Positions 41,311 to 49,250 of a DNA stretch of 64,000 bases are shown piece by piece. The notes beneath the pieces are model-generated. The model did not search any database, was not told the DNA's origin, and saw only the letters and a program-made list of their open reading frames with translations. This stretch comes from Labilithrix sp. (lineage in GTDB: Bacteria > Myxococcota_A > Polyangia > Polyangiales > Polyangiaceae), in the NCBI GenBank assembly GCA_019637155.1, contig JAHBWE010000001.1, forward strand, positions 372,001-436,000, in the 5' to 3' direction. The translations under genes were made by a program, and so were the position numbers. Each line of letters opens with the position of its first letter. The first letter of the stretch is position 1.

Positions 41311-44300
41311 ATGACTCGTTCGCTCGCGTTCGTACTCCCGCTCCTCGCGCTCGTCGCCGCCGGCTGTCCCGGCGCGCAGCCGCCGCCGTCCACCGCGAAG
41401 AAGCCGCCGGCCGCGCCGGAAGGACCGCTCACCTGGAAGGTGTCGAAGTCCGGCCTCGGCTTCCGCATCAGCAACGCCGACGAGGAGGCGGACAAACCGA
41501 GCGAGCGCAAGGTCGCCCCCGCGACGCCGCTCGGCGCCGCGGACGCGCGGAAGATCGCGAGCCGCCTGCCCGAGATCAAGAAGGACCCCGACGACGAGAA
41601 GGCGTTCTCGATGCGGCCGAAGTCGATCCCCGCGCCGAAGCCGGGCAAGACGGTGAACGAGCAGTTCCCGCCGCCGATCGCGCCGCCGCCCGCGGCCGTG
41701 TCCGCGCCGAACGCGCCGCTCAAGATCGAGCGCCACGCGCCGGAGGGGAAGGTCGACCTCGCGCCCCACCTCTCGATGACGTTCACGCAGCCGATGGTCG
41801 CGGTTTCTTCGGTCGACGAGCTGAAGGAGCACCCGCCGGTGAAGCTCGTGCCGGAGCCGCCCGGCAAGTGGCGCTGGCTCGGCACGCGCACGGTGCTCTT
41901 CCAGCCGGACAAGCGCTTCCCGATGGCGACCGACTACAGCGTCGAGGTGCCGGCGGGGACGAAGGCACAGAACGGCGCCGCGCTCGCGGCGGCGGAGAAG
42001 TGGACCTTCTCGACGCCGGCGCCGCGGCTCAAGGGACACTACCCGACGTCGAGCGAGGAGCCGCTCGATCCGATCGTGTTCATCGAGCTCGATCAGGCGA
42101 TCGAGCCGGCCGCGATGCTCGCGTCGATCGAGCTGTCGAACGGCAAGACGCCGGTCGCGATCAAGATGGCGGCCGCGGACGAGATCGAGGCGAACGACAC
42201 CGTGCGGCGCCTCACCCAGCAAGCCGAGAAGGGCCGCTGGATCGCGGTCCGTCCCGAGGCGCGCCTCGCGACCGCGACGAGCTACACCGTGCGCGTGAAG
42301 AAGGGCGCGCCGAGCGCGGAGGGCCCGAAGACGACGTCGGCGGACCAGAGCTTCGCCTTCCACACCTACTCGCCGCTCACGGTGACCGAATACGGCTGCC
42401 ACTGGAACAACGAGCGCACCGGCTGCCCGCCGATGTCGCCGATGAACGTCTATTTCAACAACTCGCTCGAGGCGAAGAAGTTCGACAAAGCGTTGGTCAG
42501 CGTCACCCCAGAGGTGCCGGGGATGAAGGTCGAGGTCCACGGCAGCTCGATCACGATCAGCGGCAAGACGAAGGGGCGCACGAAGTACACGGTCGCGATC
42601 GCGGAGGGGCTCACCGACGTCCACGCGCAGACGCTCGCCAAGCCGGCGAAGCTCGAGCTCGAGTACGGGTCGGCGGAGCCGACGATGTTCAACGGCGGCG
42701 ACTTGATGGTCGTCCTCGACCCCGCCGCGAAGCAGAAGGAGCTCCCGGTCTACACCGTGAACGAGCCCGGCCTCCGCGCGCGCGTCTACGCGGTGCAGCC
42801 GGCGGACTGGAGCAAGTACGTGCAGTTTGCACGTGAGTGGGAGCGCCCGCGCAAGCTCCAGCCGCCGGGCCGCCTCGTCTCGGACAAGAAGCTGACGCCG
42901 AAGAAGTCGCCCGACGAGCTCGTCACGACCGGCATCGACGTCGGCGCGGCCCTCACCGAGGGCGTCGGGCAGGCGCTCGTCATCGTGGAGCCCACGCGCG
43001 CGTTCCCGAAGGAGGAGCATCGCCCCGAGCTCCACGTCTGGGTCCAGTCGACGCAGCTCGGCGTCGACGCGCTGGTCGAGGCCGATCAGGTCACCTCCTG
43101 GGCGACGCGCCTCGCCGACGGCAAGCCCGAGGTCGGCGTAGACGTCGAGCTCCTCGGCGCCGCGTCGGCGAAGACCGACGCGCAGGGCCTCGCGAAGCTC
43201 CCGCTCGGCGGGAAGGTCGGCCGGCTCCTCGTCGCGCGGAAGGGCAAGGACGTCGTCTTCGCGCCTGAGAACATGTGGGGCGAGTCGACGTTCGATCGCG
43301 TCTCGCGCCCCGACGTCGTGCGCTGGTTCGTCTTCGACGATCGCGGCATGTACAAGCCGGGCGAGGAGGTCCGCTTCAAGGGCTGGGTCCGCAAGTCGGG
43401 CGGCGGGCGCGGCGGCGACATCGAGGCGGTCCCGAACGTCGCCGCGACGAAGGTGACGTGGAAGATCAAGGATCCGCGCTGGGCCGAGATCGGCAAGGGC
43501 GCCGTCAACGTCGACGAGCACGGCGGCTTCGACATCGGGTTCAAGCTGCCGAACAACGCGAACCTCGGGAGCGCGGGGCTCGAGCTCACGCTGGAGGGCA
43601 GCGGCCTCGCCGGCGCGCAGTCGACCCATCGCTTCTCCGTCCAGGAGTTCCGCCGCCCCGAGTTCGAGGTGAGCGCGCGCGCGAGCGAGGGTCCGCACGA
43701 GGTCGGCAAACACGCGATCGTCACGCTGAACGCGTCGTACTACTCGGGCGGCGGCCTCCCCGACGCGCCGGTCAACTGGAACATCACGCGGAGCACGGTC
43801 GGCTTCACGCCGCCGAACCGCGGCGACCTCCACTTCGGCCCCGAGCCGCCGTCGTTCTGGTCGTGGCGCTCGCCGTCGTCGCACGCGACCGACGTGAAGA
43901 GCGAGACGTGGCAGTCGAAGACGAACGCGCAGGGGATCCACCGCATCCGCCTCGACTTCGACGCGCTCGAGCCGTCGTATCCGATGAGCCTCGCCATCAC
44001 CGGCCACGTCACCGACGTGAACCGGCAGCAGTGGGCGGGGAACACCACGATGCTCGTGCACCCCGCCGACGTGTCGGTCGGGGTGAAGCTCGCGAAGAGC
44101 TTCCTCCGCGCGGGGGAGAACATCGAGACCGACCTCGTCGTCGTCGACGCGGACGGCAAGCCCGCCGGCGGACGTCACGTCAGCGTGAAGGCGGCGCGCA
44201 TCGACTACGAGCAGGTCGGCGGCGAATACGAGCCGCGGGAGCTCGAGGTCCAGAGCTGCGAGGTCGACTCCCCCGCCGCGCCGACGCCGGCGAACGAGCG

Positions 44301-47300
44301 GCTCCACTGCTCCTTCAAGACGAAGGAAGGCGGCACCTACCGCGTGACCGCGATCGTGACCGACGCGACGGGGCGGAAGAGCCAGACGATGACGTCGATC
44401 TACGTCATGGGCGGCAACCGGCCGAAGGACCGCGGCCTCGAGAAGGCGAAGGTGAACCTCGTCGGCGACAAGAAGGAGTACCGCCCGGGCGACACGGCGG
44501 AGGTCCTCGTCGTCGCGCCGTTCGCGCCGGCGGAGGGCATCCTCAGCGTGCGGCGGCAGGGCATCGTCCACCTCGAGCGCTTCTCGATGGCGTCGACGAG
44601 CCAGACGGTGAAGGTGAAGCTCGACGACGCGCACGTGCCGAACGTGGAGGTGCGGATCGATCTCGTCGGGCAGGACGCGCGCACCGACGACGCGGGCAAC
44701 CCCGACGAGCGGCTGCCGAAGCGACCCGCGTACGCGAGCGGCTCGCTCCAGGCGAAGGTCCTCGCGATCGGTCGCACGCTCGACGTGAAGGCACGCGGCA
44801 AGGAGGAGACGCTGGCGCCGGGATCCACGACCAGCGTCGAGGTCGACGTGAAGGACAGCGGCGGCCGGCCGGTCGCCGACGCCGAGGTCGCGCTCGTCGT
44901 CGCCGACGAGGCGGTGCTCGCGCTCTCCGGCTACAAGACGCCGGATCCGATCGCGGCGTTCTACGCCCATCGCGGGAGCGACGTCCGCAACATCGAGATG
45001 CGGCGCTTCGTGCAGCTCGCGGAGCCCGATCTCTCGAAGCTGCAGTCGCAGGTGCGGGCGCAGTCGAACAAGAAGATCGGCCTCGAGAGCGCGGGCTACG
45101 GCGGCGCCGCGTTCGGCGGCGCGGGCCGAGCGGCCGCGCCGGCGCAGCCGGCTCCGGCGCCGCCGCCTCCTCCTCCCGCGCCGTCCATGGCGAAGCCGGC
45201 GCTCGCGCGCGCCGAGGCGGCGGACCTGGACGCCCTCGCCGACGAGCCGAAGGAGTCCGCCGCCGGCGGCACGAGCAAGGCGCCGATGCAGGTGCGGAGC
45301 GACTTCTCCGCGCTCGCGCTGTTCTCGCCCGCGGTGAAGACCAACGGCAGCGGCCGCGCCACGGTGGCGCTGAAGCTCCCCGACAACCTCACGCGCTACC
45401 GCGTGATGGCGATCGCGGTCGACAAGACGCGCCAGTTCGGCGCGGGCGAGTCCACCATCACCGCGAAGCTCCCGCTCATGGCGCGCCCCTCCGCCCCGCG
45501 GTTCTTGAACTTCGGCGACAAGTTCGAGCTGCCGATCGTGCTCCAGAACCAGACCGACAAGGAGATCGACGTCGGCGTCGTCGCGCGCGCGACGAACGCG
45601 ACGATCGGGGAGCCGTCCGCGAAGCGCGTGAAGATCGCGCCGAACGACCGCGTCGAGGTGCGCTTCGACGCCGCCACGGTGAAGGCCGGCACCGCGCGCT
45701 TCCAGTTCGGCGTCGCGTCGGGCGGCTTCTCCGACGCGAGCCAGATCGAGCTCCCGGTCTACACCCCGGGGACGACGGAGGCGTTCGCGACCTACGGCGA
45801 GATCGACGACGGCGCGATGGCGCAGCCGGTGAAGATGCCGCCGGGGGTGTTCCCGCAGTTCGGGGGACTCGAGATCACGACGTCGTCGACGCAGATGCAG
45901 GCGCTCACCGACGCCTTCATCTACCTCGTCAAATATCCCTTCGAGTGCAACGAGCAGCTCGCGTCGCGCGTGATCTCGATTGCCGCTTTGCGCGACGTCC
46001 TCGGCGCGTTCAAATCGAAAGACCTCCCGCCGCCGGCCGCGCTCGAGGCGTCGATGAAGGACGATTTCGCGAAGCTGAAGCGGCGCCAGCACTACAGCGG
46101 CGGCTGGGGCTTCTGGCAGGAGCAGCCGTGGCCGTACCTCACCATCCACGTCGCGCACTCCCTCGTCCGCGCGAAGGAGAAGGGGTATGCGCCGGACGAG
46201 CAGATGCTGCGGAACACGCAGAACTACCTCCGTAACATCGAGTCTCATATCCCGTCTTGGTACGGGCCCGAGGCGCGCCGCGCGCTCGTCGCGTATTCGC
46301 TCTACGTCCGTCATCGGATGAAGGACTCCGATCCCAACAAGGCAAAGTCGCTCATCCGCGAAGCGGGCGGCGTCGACAAGTTGGGAATCGAGGCGGTCGG
46401 CTGGATCTGGCCGACGATCTCGGAGGACAAGGGGAGCCAGGGCGAGAACGAGCAGATCCGCCGTCACGTCGGCAACCGCATGGTCGAGACGGCGGGGGCG
46501 GCGCACTTCGTCAGCGGCTACAAGGACGCCGACTGGGTGCTCCTCCACTCCGACCGCCGCGCCGACGGCGTCCTCCTCGAGGCGATGATCGGCGACCAGA
46601 AGGACTCCACGATCATCCCGAAGCTCGTGAAGGGCCTCCTCGGCCACCGCAAGAAGGGGCGCTGGGGCAACACGCAGGAGAACGCGTTCGTGCTCCTCGC
46701 GCTCGATCGCTACTTCAACACCTACGAGAAGGTGACGCCCGACTTCGTCGCGCGCGTGTGGCTCGGCAACACCTTCGCCGGCGAGCACGCGTTCAAGGGC
46801 CGCACGACGGAGGAGAGCCGCATCGACGTCCCGATGTCGTTCCTCGCGAACGAGAAGACGAAGGAGCAGAACCTGATCGTCGCGAAGGACGGTCCGGGCC
46901 GCCTCTACTACCGCGTCGGCATGCAGTACGCGCCGACGGACCTGAAGCTCCCGCCCGCGGACTACGGCTTCGTCGTGCAGCGCCTCTACGAGGGCGCGGA
47001 CAAACCCGACGACGTGAAGCGCGATCCCGACGGCACGTGGCGCGTGAAGGCGGGGGCGAAGGTGCGGGTGCGCGTGACGATGGTGGCGCCGTCGCGGCGC
47101 TATCACGTCGCGCTCGTCGACCCGATCCCCGCCGGCCTCGAGCCGATGAACCCGGCCCTCGCGGTCACGGGCGAGATCCCGAAGGACCCGAAGGTGAACG
47201 AACAGAACAAGAACAATCCCTACTGGTATTGGTCCCGGACCTGGTACGAGCACCAGAACATGCGCGACGAGCGGGTGGAGGCTTTTGCATCACTCCTCTG

Positions 47301-47439
47301 GGAAGGCGTCTGGGATTACAGCTATGTGGCGCGCGCGACGACGCCGGGCACCTTCGTCGTGCCGCCGGCGAAAGCCGAAGAGATGTACAGCCCCGAGACC
47401 TTTGGCCGCAGTGCGGGCGACCGGCTCGTCGTCGAATAG
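41311..47439 (+). CDS. Bacterial alpha-2-macroglobulin-like lipoprotein with thioester
   Basis: 2042 residues. Signal peptide MTRSLAFVLPLLALVAAGC with lipobox Cys. Many repeated beta-sandwich (MG-type) domains follow. The thioester motif CNEQ is intact at Cys1546-Gln1549 in YPFECNEQLA, and the following region is an alpha/alpha-toroid (GGWGFWQEQPWPYLTIH). A flexible Pro/Ala stretch near 1270-1320 (PAPAPPPPPPAPSMAKPALA) is a plausible bait. Bacterial alpha-2-macroglobulins trap foreign proteases at the cell surface. No PbpC gene, the usual neighbour, is present; instead OmpA-like and AgmX-like lipoproteins follow. Confidence 0.9.
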   Translation: MTRSLAFVLPLLALVAAGCPGAQPPPSTAKKPPAAPEGPLTWKVSKSGLGFRISNADEEADKPSERKVAPATPLGAADARKIASRLPEIKKDPDDEKAFSMRPKSIPAPKPGKTVNEQFPPPIAPPPAAVSAPNAPLKIERHAPEGKVDLAPHLSMTFTQPMVAVSSVDELKEHPPVKLVPEPPGKWRWLGTRTVLFQPDKRFPMATDYSVEVPAGTKAQNGAALAAAEKWTFSTPAPRLKGHYPTSSEEPLDPIVFIELDQAIEPAAMLASIELSNGKTPVAIKMAAADEIEANDTVRRLTQQAEKGRWIAVRPEARLATATSYTVRVKKGAPSAEGPKTTSADQSFAFHTYSPLTVTEYGCHWNNERTGCPPMSPMNVYFNNSLEAKKFDKALVSVTPEVPGMKVEVHGSSITISGKTKGRTKYTVAIAEGLTDVHAQTLAKPAKLELEYGSAEPTMFNGGDLMVVLDPAAKQKELPVYTVNEPGLRARVYAVQPADWSKYVQFAREWERPRKLQPPGRLVSDKKLTPKKSPDELVTTGIDVGAALTEGVGQALVIVEPTRAFPKEEHRPELHVWVQSTQLGVDALVEADQVTSWATRLADGKPEVGVDVELLGAASAKTDAQGLAKLPLGGKVGRLLVARKGKDVVFAPENMWGESTFDRVSRPDVVRWFVFDDRGMYKPGEEVRFKGWVRKSGGGRGGDIEAVPNVAATKVTWKIKDPRWAEIGKGAVNVDEHGGFDIGFKLPNNANLGSAGLELTLEGSGLAGAQSTHRFSVQEFRRPEFEVSARASEGPHEVGKHAIVTLNASYYSGGGLPDAPVNWNITRSTVGFTPPNRGDLHFGPEPPSFWSWRSPSSHATDVKSETWQSKTNAQGIHRIRLDFDALEPSYPMSLAITGHVTDVNRQQWAGNTTMLVHPADVSVGVKLAKSFLRAGENIETDLVVVDADGKPAGGRHVSVKAARIDYEQVGGEYEPRELEVQSCEVDSPAAPTPANERLHCSFKTKEGGTYRVTAIVTDATGRKSQTMTSIYVMGGNRPKDRGLEKAKVNLVGDKKEYRPGDTAEVLVVAPFAPAEGILSVRRQGIVHLERFSMASTSQTVKVKLDDAHVPNVEVRIDLVGQDARTDDAGNPDERLPKRPAYASGSLQAKVLAIGRTLDVKARGKEETLAPGSTTSVEVDVKDSGGRPVADAEVALVVADEAVLALSGYKTPDPIAAFYAHRGSDVRNIEMRRFVQLAEPDLSKLQSQVRAQSNKKIGLESAGYGGAAFGGAGRAAAPAQPAPAPPPPPPAPSMAKPALARAEAADLDALADEPKESAAGGTSKAPMQVRSDFSALALFSPAVKTNGSGRATVALKLPDNLTRYRVMAIAVDKTRQFGAGESTITAKLPLMARPSAPRFLNFGDKFELPIVLQNQTDKEIDVGVVARATNATIGEPSAKRVKIAPNDRVEVRFDAATVKAGTARFQFGVASGGFSDASQIELPVYTPGTTEAFATYGEIDDGAMAQPVKMPPGVFPQFGGLEITTSSTQMQALTDAFIYLVKYPFECNEQLASRVISIAALRDVLGAFKSKDLPPPAALEASMKDDFAKLKRRQHYSGGWGFWQEQPWPYLTIHVAHSLVRAKEKGYAPDEQMLRNTQNYLRNIESHIPSWYGPEARRALVAYSLYVRHRMKDSDPNKAKSLIREAGGVDKLGIEAVGWIWPTISEDKGSQGENEQIRRHVGNRMVETAGAAHFVSGYKDADWVLLHSDRRADGVLLEAMIGDQKDSTIIPKLVKGLLGHRKKGRWGNTQENAFVLLALDRYFNTYEKVTPDFVARVWLGNTFAGEHAFKGRTTEESRIDVPMSFLANEKTKEQNLIVAKDGPGRLYYRVGMQYAPTDLKLPPADYGFVVQRLYEGADKPDDVKRDPDGTWRVKAGAKVRVRVTMVAPSRRYHVALVDPIPAGLEPMNPALAVTGEIPKDPKVNEQNKNNPYWYWSRTWYEHQNMRDERVEAFASLLWEGVWDYSYVARATTPGTFVVPPAKAEEMYSPETFGRSAGDRLVVE

Positions 47440-47578
47440 AGAGAAAATGCATGACGGGCCCGCGGGATCCGTCTAGGTCTGTCACTCGCGGCTTCCGGAC
47501 CTGGGCGCCGTGCACCTCGGAAAACAGGCTCGGCTCCGCCTCGCAGGTTTTCCCTTCGGTTCAAACGAGGTTCGATTG

Positions 47579-48316
47579 ATGACTTTCCAACGCTTCATCA
47601 TCGGTGCATCGACGCTGGCCGTACTGGCCACGGTCGGCTGCGGCGCGGGCACGACGCAGTTCCAGGGCGCGCAGGCCTTCTCCGTCGTCGGCGTCGCGCC
47701 GCCGCCTCCGCCGCCCCCACCGCCGCCGCCGCCTCCTCCTCCCGCGCCTCCGCCGCGCGTGGAGCTGAAGGACAACAAGATCGAGTTCAAGGAGAAGATC
47801 CAGTTCGAGGTCAACAAGGCGATCATCAAGGACGAGTCGGGCTCGCTTCTTCACGACATCGCGGAGGTCATCATCAAGAACCCGCAGGTGAAGAAGATCT
47901 CCGTCGAGGGTCACGCCTCGAAGGAGGGCAACGCCGCCGCGAACAAGAAGCTCTCCGAGGACCGCGCGAAGGCGGTCGTGAAGTGGCTCATCGACAAGGA
48001 GAAGGTCAACAAGGACTCTCTCGTGGCGAAGGGCTGGGGCATCGAGAAGCCGCTCGATCCGGGTGACTCGCCGGAGGCGCTCGAGAAGAACCGCCGCGTC
48101 GAGTTCCTCGTCGTCGAGCAGGACGTGACGCAGAAGAAGGTCGAGATCGACCCGAAGACCGGCAAGGAGAAGGTCCTCGAGACGAAGACCGAGTCCATCA
48201 AGGCGCCCGCCGCACCGGCCGAGCCGGCGAAGCCTGCGCCTGCGCCGGCTGGCGGCGCGAAGCCCACCCCGACCCCGGCGCCGGTGACGGCCCCGAAGCC
48301 CGCGGAGAAGAAGTGA
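47579..48316 (+). CDS. OmpA-like peptidoglycan-binding lipoprotein
   Basis: 245 residues from ATG 47579. Signal peptide with lipobox ATVGC. A run of Pro (about 40-56) precedes an OmpA/Pal-type domain: IQFEVNKAIIKDESGSLL, ISVEGHASKEGNAAANKKLS and VAKGWGIEKPL followed by KNRRVEFL. This domain binds diaminopimelate in peptidoglycan, anchoring the outer membrane. A Lys/Thr/Ala/Pro-rich tail (about 190-245) is unusual in the family. TGA overlaps the ATG of the next gene (ATGA), so they are coupled. Confidence 0.88.
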   Translation: MTFQRFIIGASTLAVLATVGCGAGTTQFQGAQAFSVVGVAPPPPPPPPPPPPPPPAPPPRVELKDNKIEFKEKIQFEVNKAIIKDESGSLLHDIAEVIIKNPQVKKISVEGHASKEGNAAANKKLSEDRAKAVVKWLIDKEKVNKDSLVAKGWGIEKPLDPGDSPEALEKNRRVEFLVVEQDVTQKKVEIDPKTGKEKVLETKTESIKAPAAPAEPAKPAPAPAGGAKPTPTPAPVTAPKPAEKK

Positions 48317-48723
48317 TGAACAAGAGCTCCTACTCCATCCTCTCGCTCGTCGCGTTCGCGTCGCTCACGGGCTGCGGCTTCGCCGTGCGCTCGCCGGAGA
48401 TGTACCGCGACGACACGCAGAAGGTGCTCGAGACGAAGAGCGCCGACATCAAGGCTTGCTACGACGGCATCCTGCAGGGGAAGCCGGGCGTCGGCGGCCG
48501 CGTCACCGTGAAGTTCGAGGTCGAGCCGGACACCGGCAAGATCAAGAACGTGACCGTCGATCAGCCGAACAGCAACGCGCCGCCCGAGGTGGGTGACTGC
48601 GTGAAGCGCTCGATCGAGGGCCTCGCGATCAGCCCGCCCGACGCGAACCTCGGCCAGGCCGCGTTCGTGTACGAGTTCTCGCAGCCCCCGCCGCCCCCGG
48701 CCCCCCCGCCCGCGAAGACCTGA
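48316..48723 (+). CDS. AgmX/PglI C-terminal-like lipoprotein
   Basis: 135 residues from ATG 48316. Signal peptide MNKSSYSILSLVAFASLTGC with lipobox. The globular part has IKACYDGILQGKPGVGGRVT, VKFEVEPDTGKIKNV and CVKRSIEGLAI, the AgmX/PglI C-terminal domain found in myxobacterial gliding-associated and envelope proteins, distantly TonB-C-like. Two conserved Cys suggest a disulphide. A short Pro tail ends it. Overlaps the OmpA-like gene by 1 nt. A terminator follows at 48744-48784. Confidence 0.82.
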   Translation: MNKSSYSILSLVAFASLTGCGFAVRSPEMYRDDTQKVLETKSADIKACYDGILQGKPGVGGRVTVKFEVEPDTGKIKNVTVDQPNSNAPPEVGDCVKRSIEGLAISPPDANLGQAAFVYEFSQPPPPPAPPPAKT

Positions 48724-48743
48724 CACGCGGCGAGCCCGCCGAG

Positions 48744-48784
48744 ACGAGCGCGCGGCTCCGGCTTCGCGCTCGTTTCGTTTTGTT
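48744..48784 (+). terminator. Rho-independent terminator between convergent genes
   Basis: ACGAGCGCG (48744-48752) pairs perfectly with CGCGCTCGT (48765-48773), followed by TTCGTTTTGTT. It ends the alpha-2-macroglobulin/OmpA/AgmX run, 20 nt before the stop of the convergent response-regulator gene. Confidence 0.85.
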
Positions 48785-48803
48785 CGTCACGTACACGCGG
48801 CGG

Positions 48804-49250
48804 TCAGGAGGCTCGTGGTCGCGAAGGCGGGAGCTCGTTGAAGTGGAGCCAGAAGAGTCCGAGCGTCTTTACCGCCTCGCTGAACTGCTGGAAGTCGACC
48901 GGCTTGCGCACGTACGCGTTCGCGCCCAGCGCGTAGCTCTGCGCCACGTCCTCCTCCTCCTTCGACGAGGTCAGGACGACGATCGGCAGCGCGCGCGTGC
49001 GCGGATCGGCGCGCACCTGACGAAGCACGTCGAGGCCCGCGATCTTCGGGAGGTTGAGGTCGAGCAGCACCACCTGAGGGAGCTGCGTCGCGATCGCCTC
49101 GCCGGAAGGGAGGAGGAGGTCGAGCGCCTCCGCGCCGTCTCGCGCGACCACGACCTCGATCGCGATCTGATGCTTCCTCAGCGCGCGGATCGTGAGCTCT
49201 TCGTCGTCGCGGTTGTCTTCGACGAGCAGGATCGTCTTCTGTTCGTTCAT
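48804..49250 (-). CDS. CheY-like single-domain response regulator (Rcp-like)
   Basis: 148 residues. A receiver domain with EDNRDD at 11-16, phospho-acceptor Asp64 in VLLDLNLP, VLTSSKEEED and the Lys in VRKPVDF; no output domain. The DNRDDEELTIRALRK helix and FQQFSEAVKTLGLFW end are typical of Rcp1-like regulators that pair with PAS/phytochrome-type kinases. ATG (49248-49250) overlaps the kinase stop (ATGA), so kinase and regulator are translated together. Confidence 0.92.
   Translation of the reverse strand: MNEQKTILLVEDNRDDEELTIRALRKHQIAIEVVVARDGAEALDLLLPSGEAIATQLPQVVLLDLNLPKIAGLDVLRQVRADPRTRALPIVVLTSSKEEEDVAQSYALGANAYVRKPVDFQQFSEAVKTLGLFWLHFNELPPSRPRAS

Noticed and set aside
41236..47253. 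Minus-strand ORF of 2005 codons opposite the alpha-2-macroglobulin gene
   Set aside because: Composition is Arg/Leu/His/Asp-rich with no motif, as expected for the mirror frame of a GC-rich gene; the plus strand has a lipobox, thioester motif and terminator.
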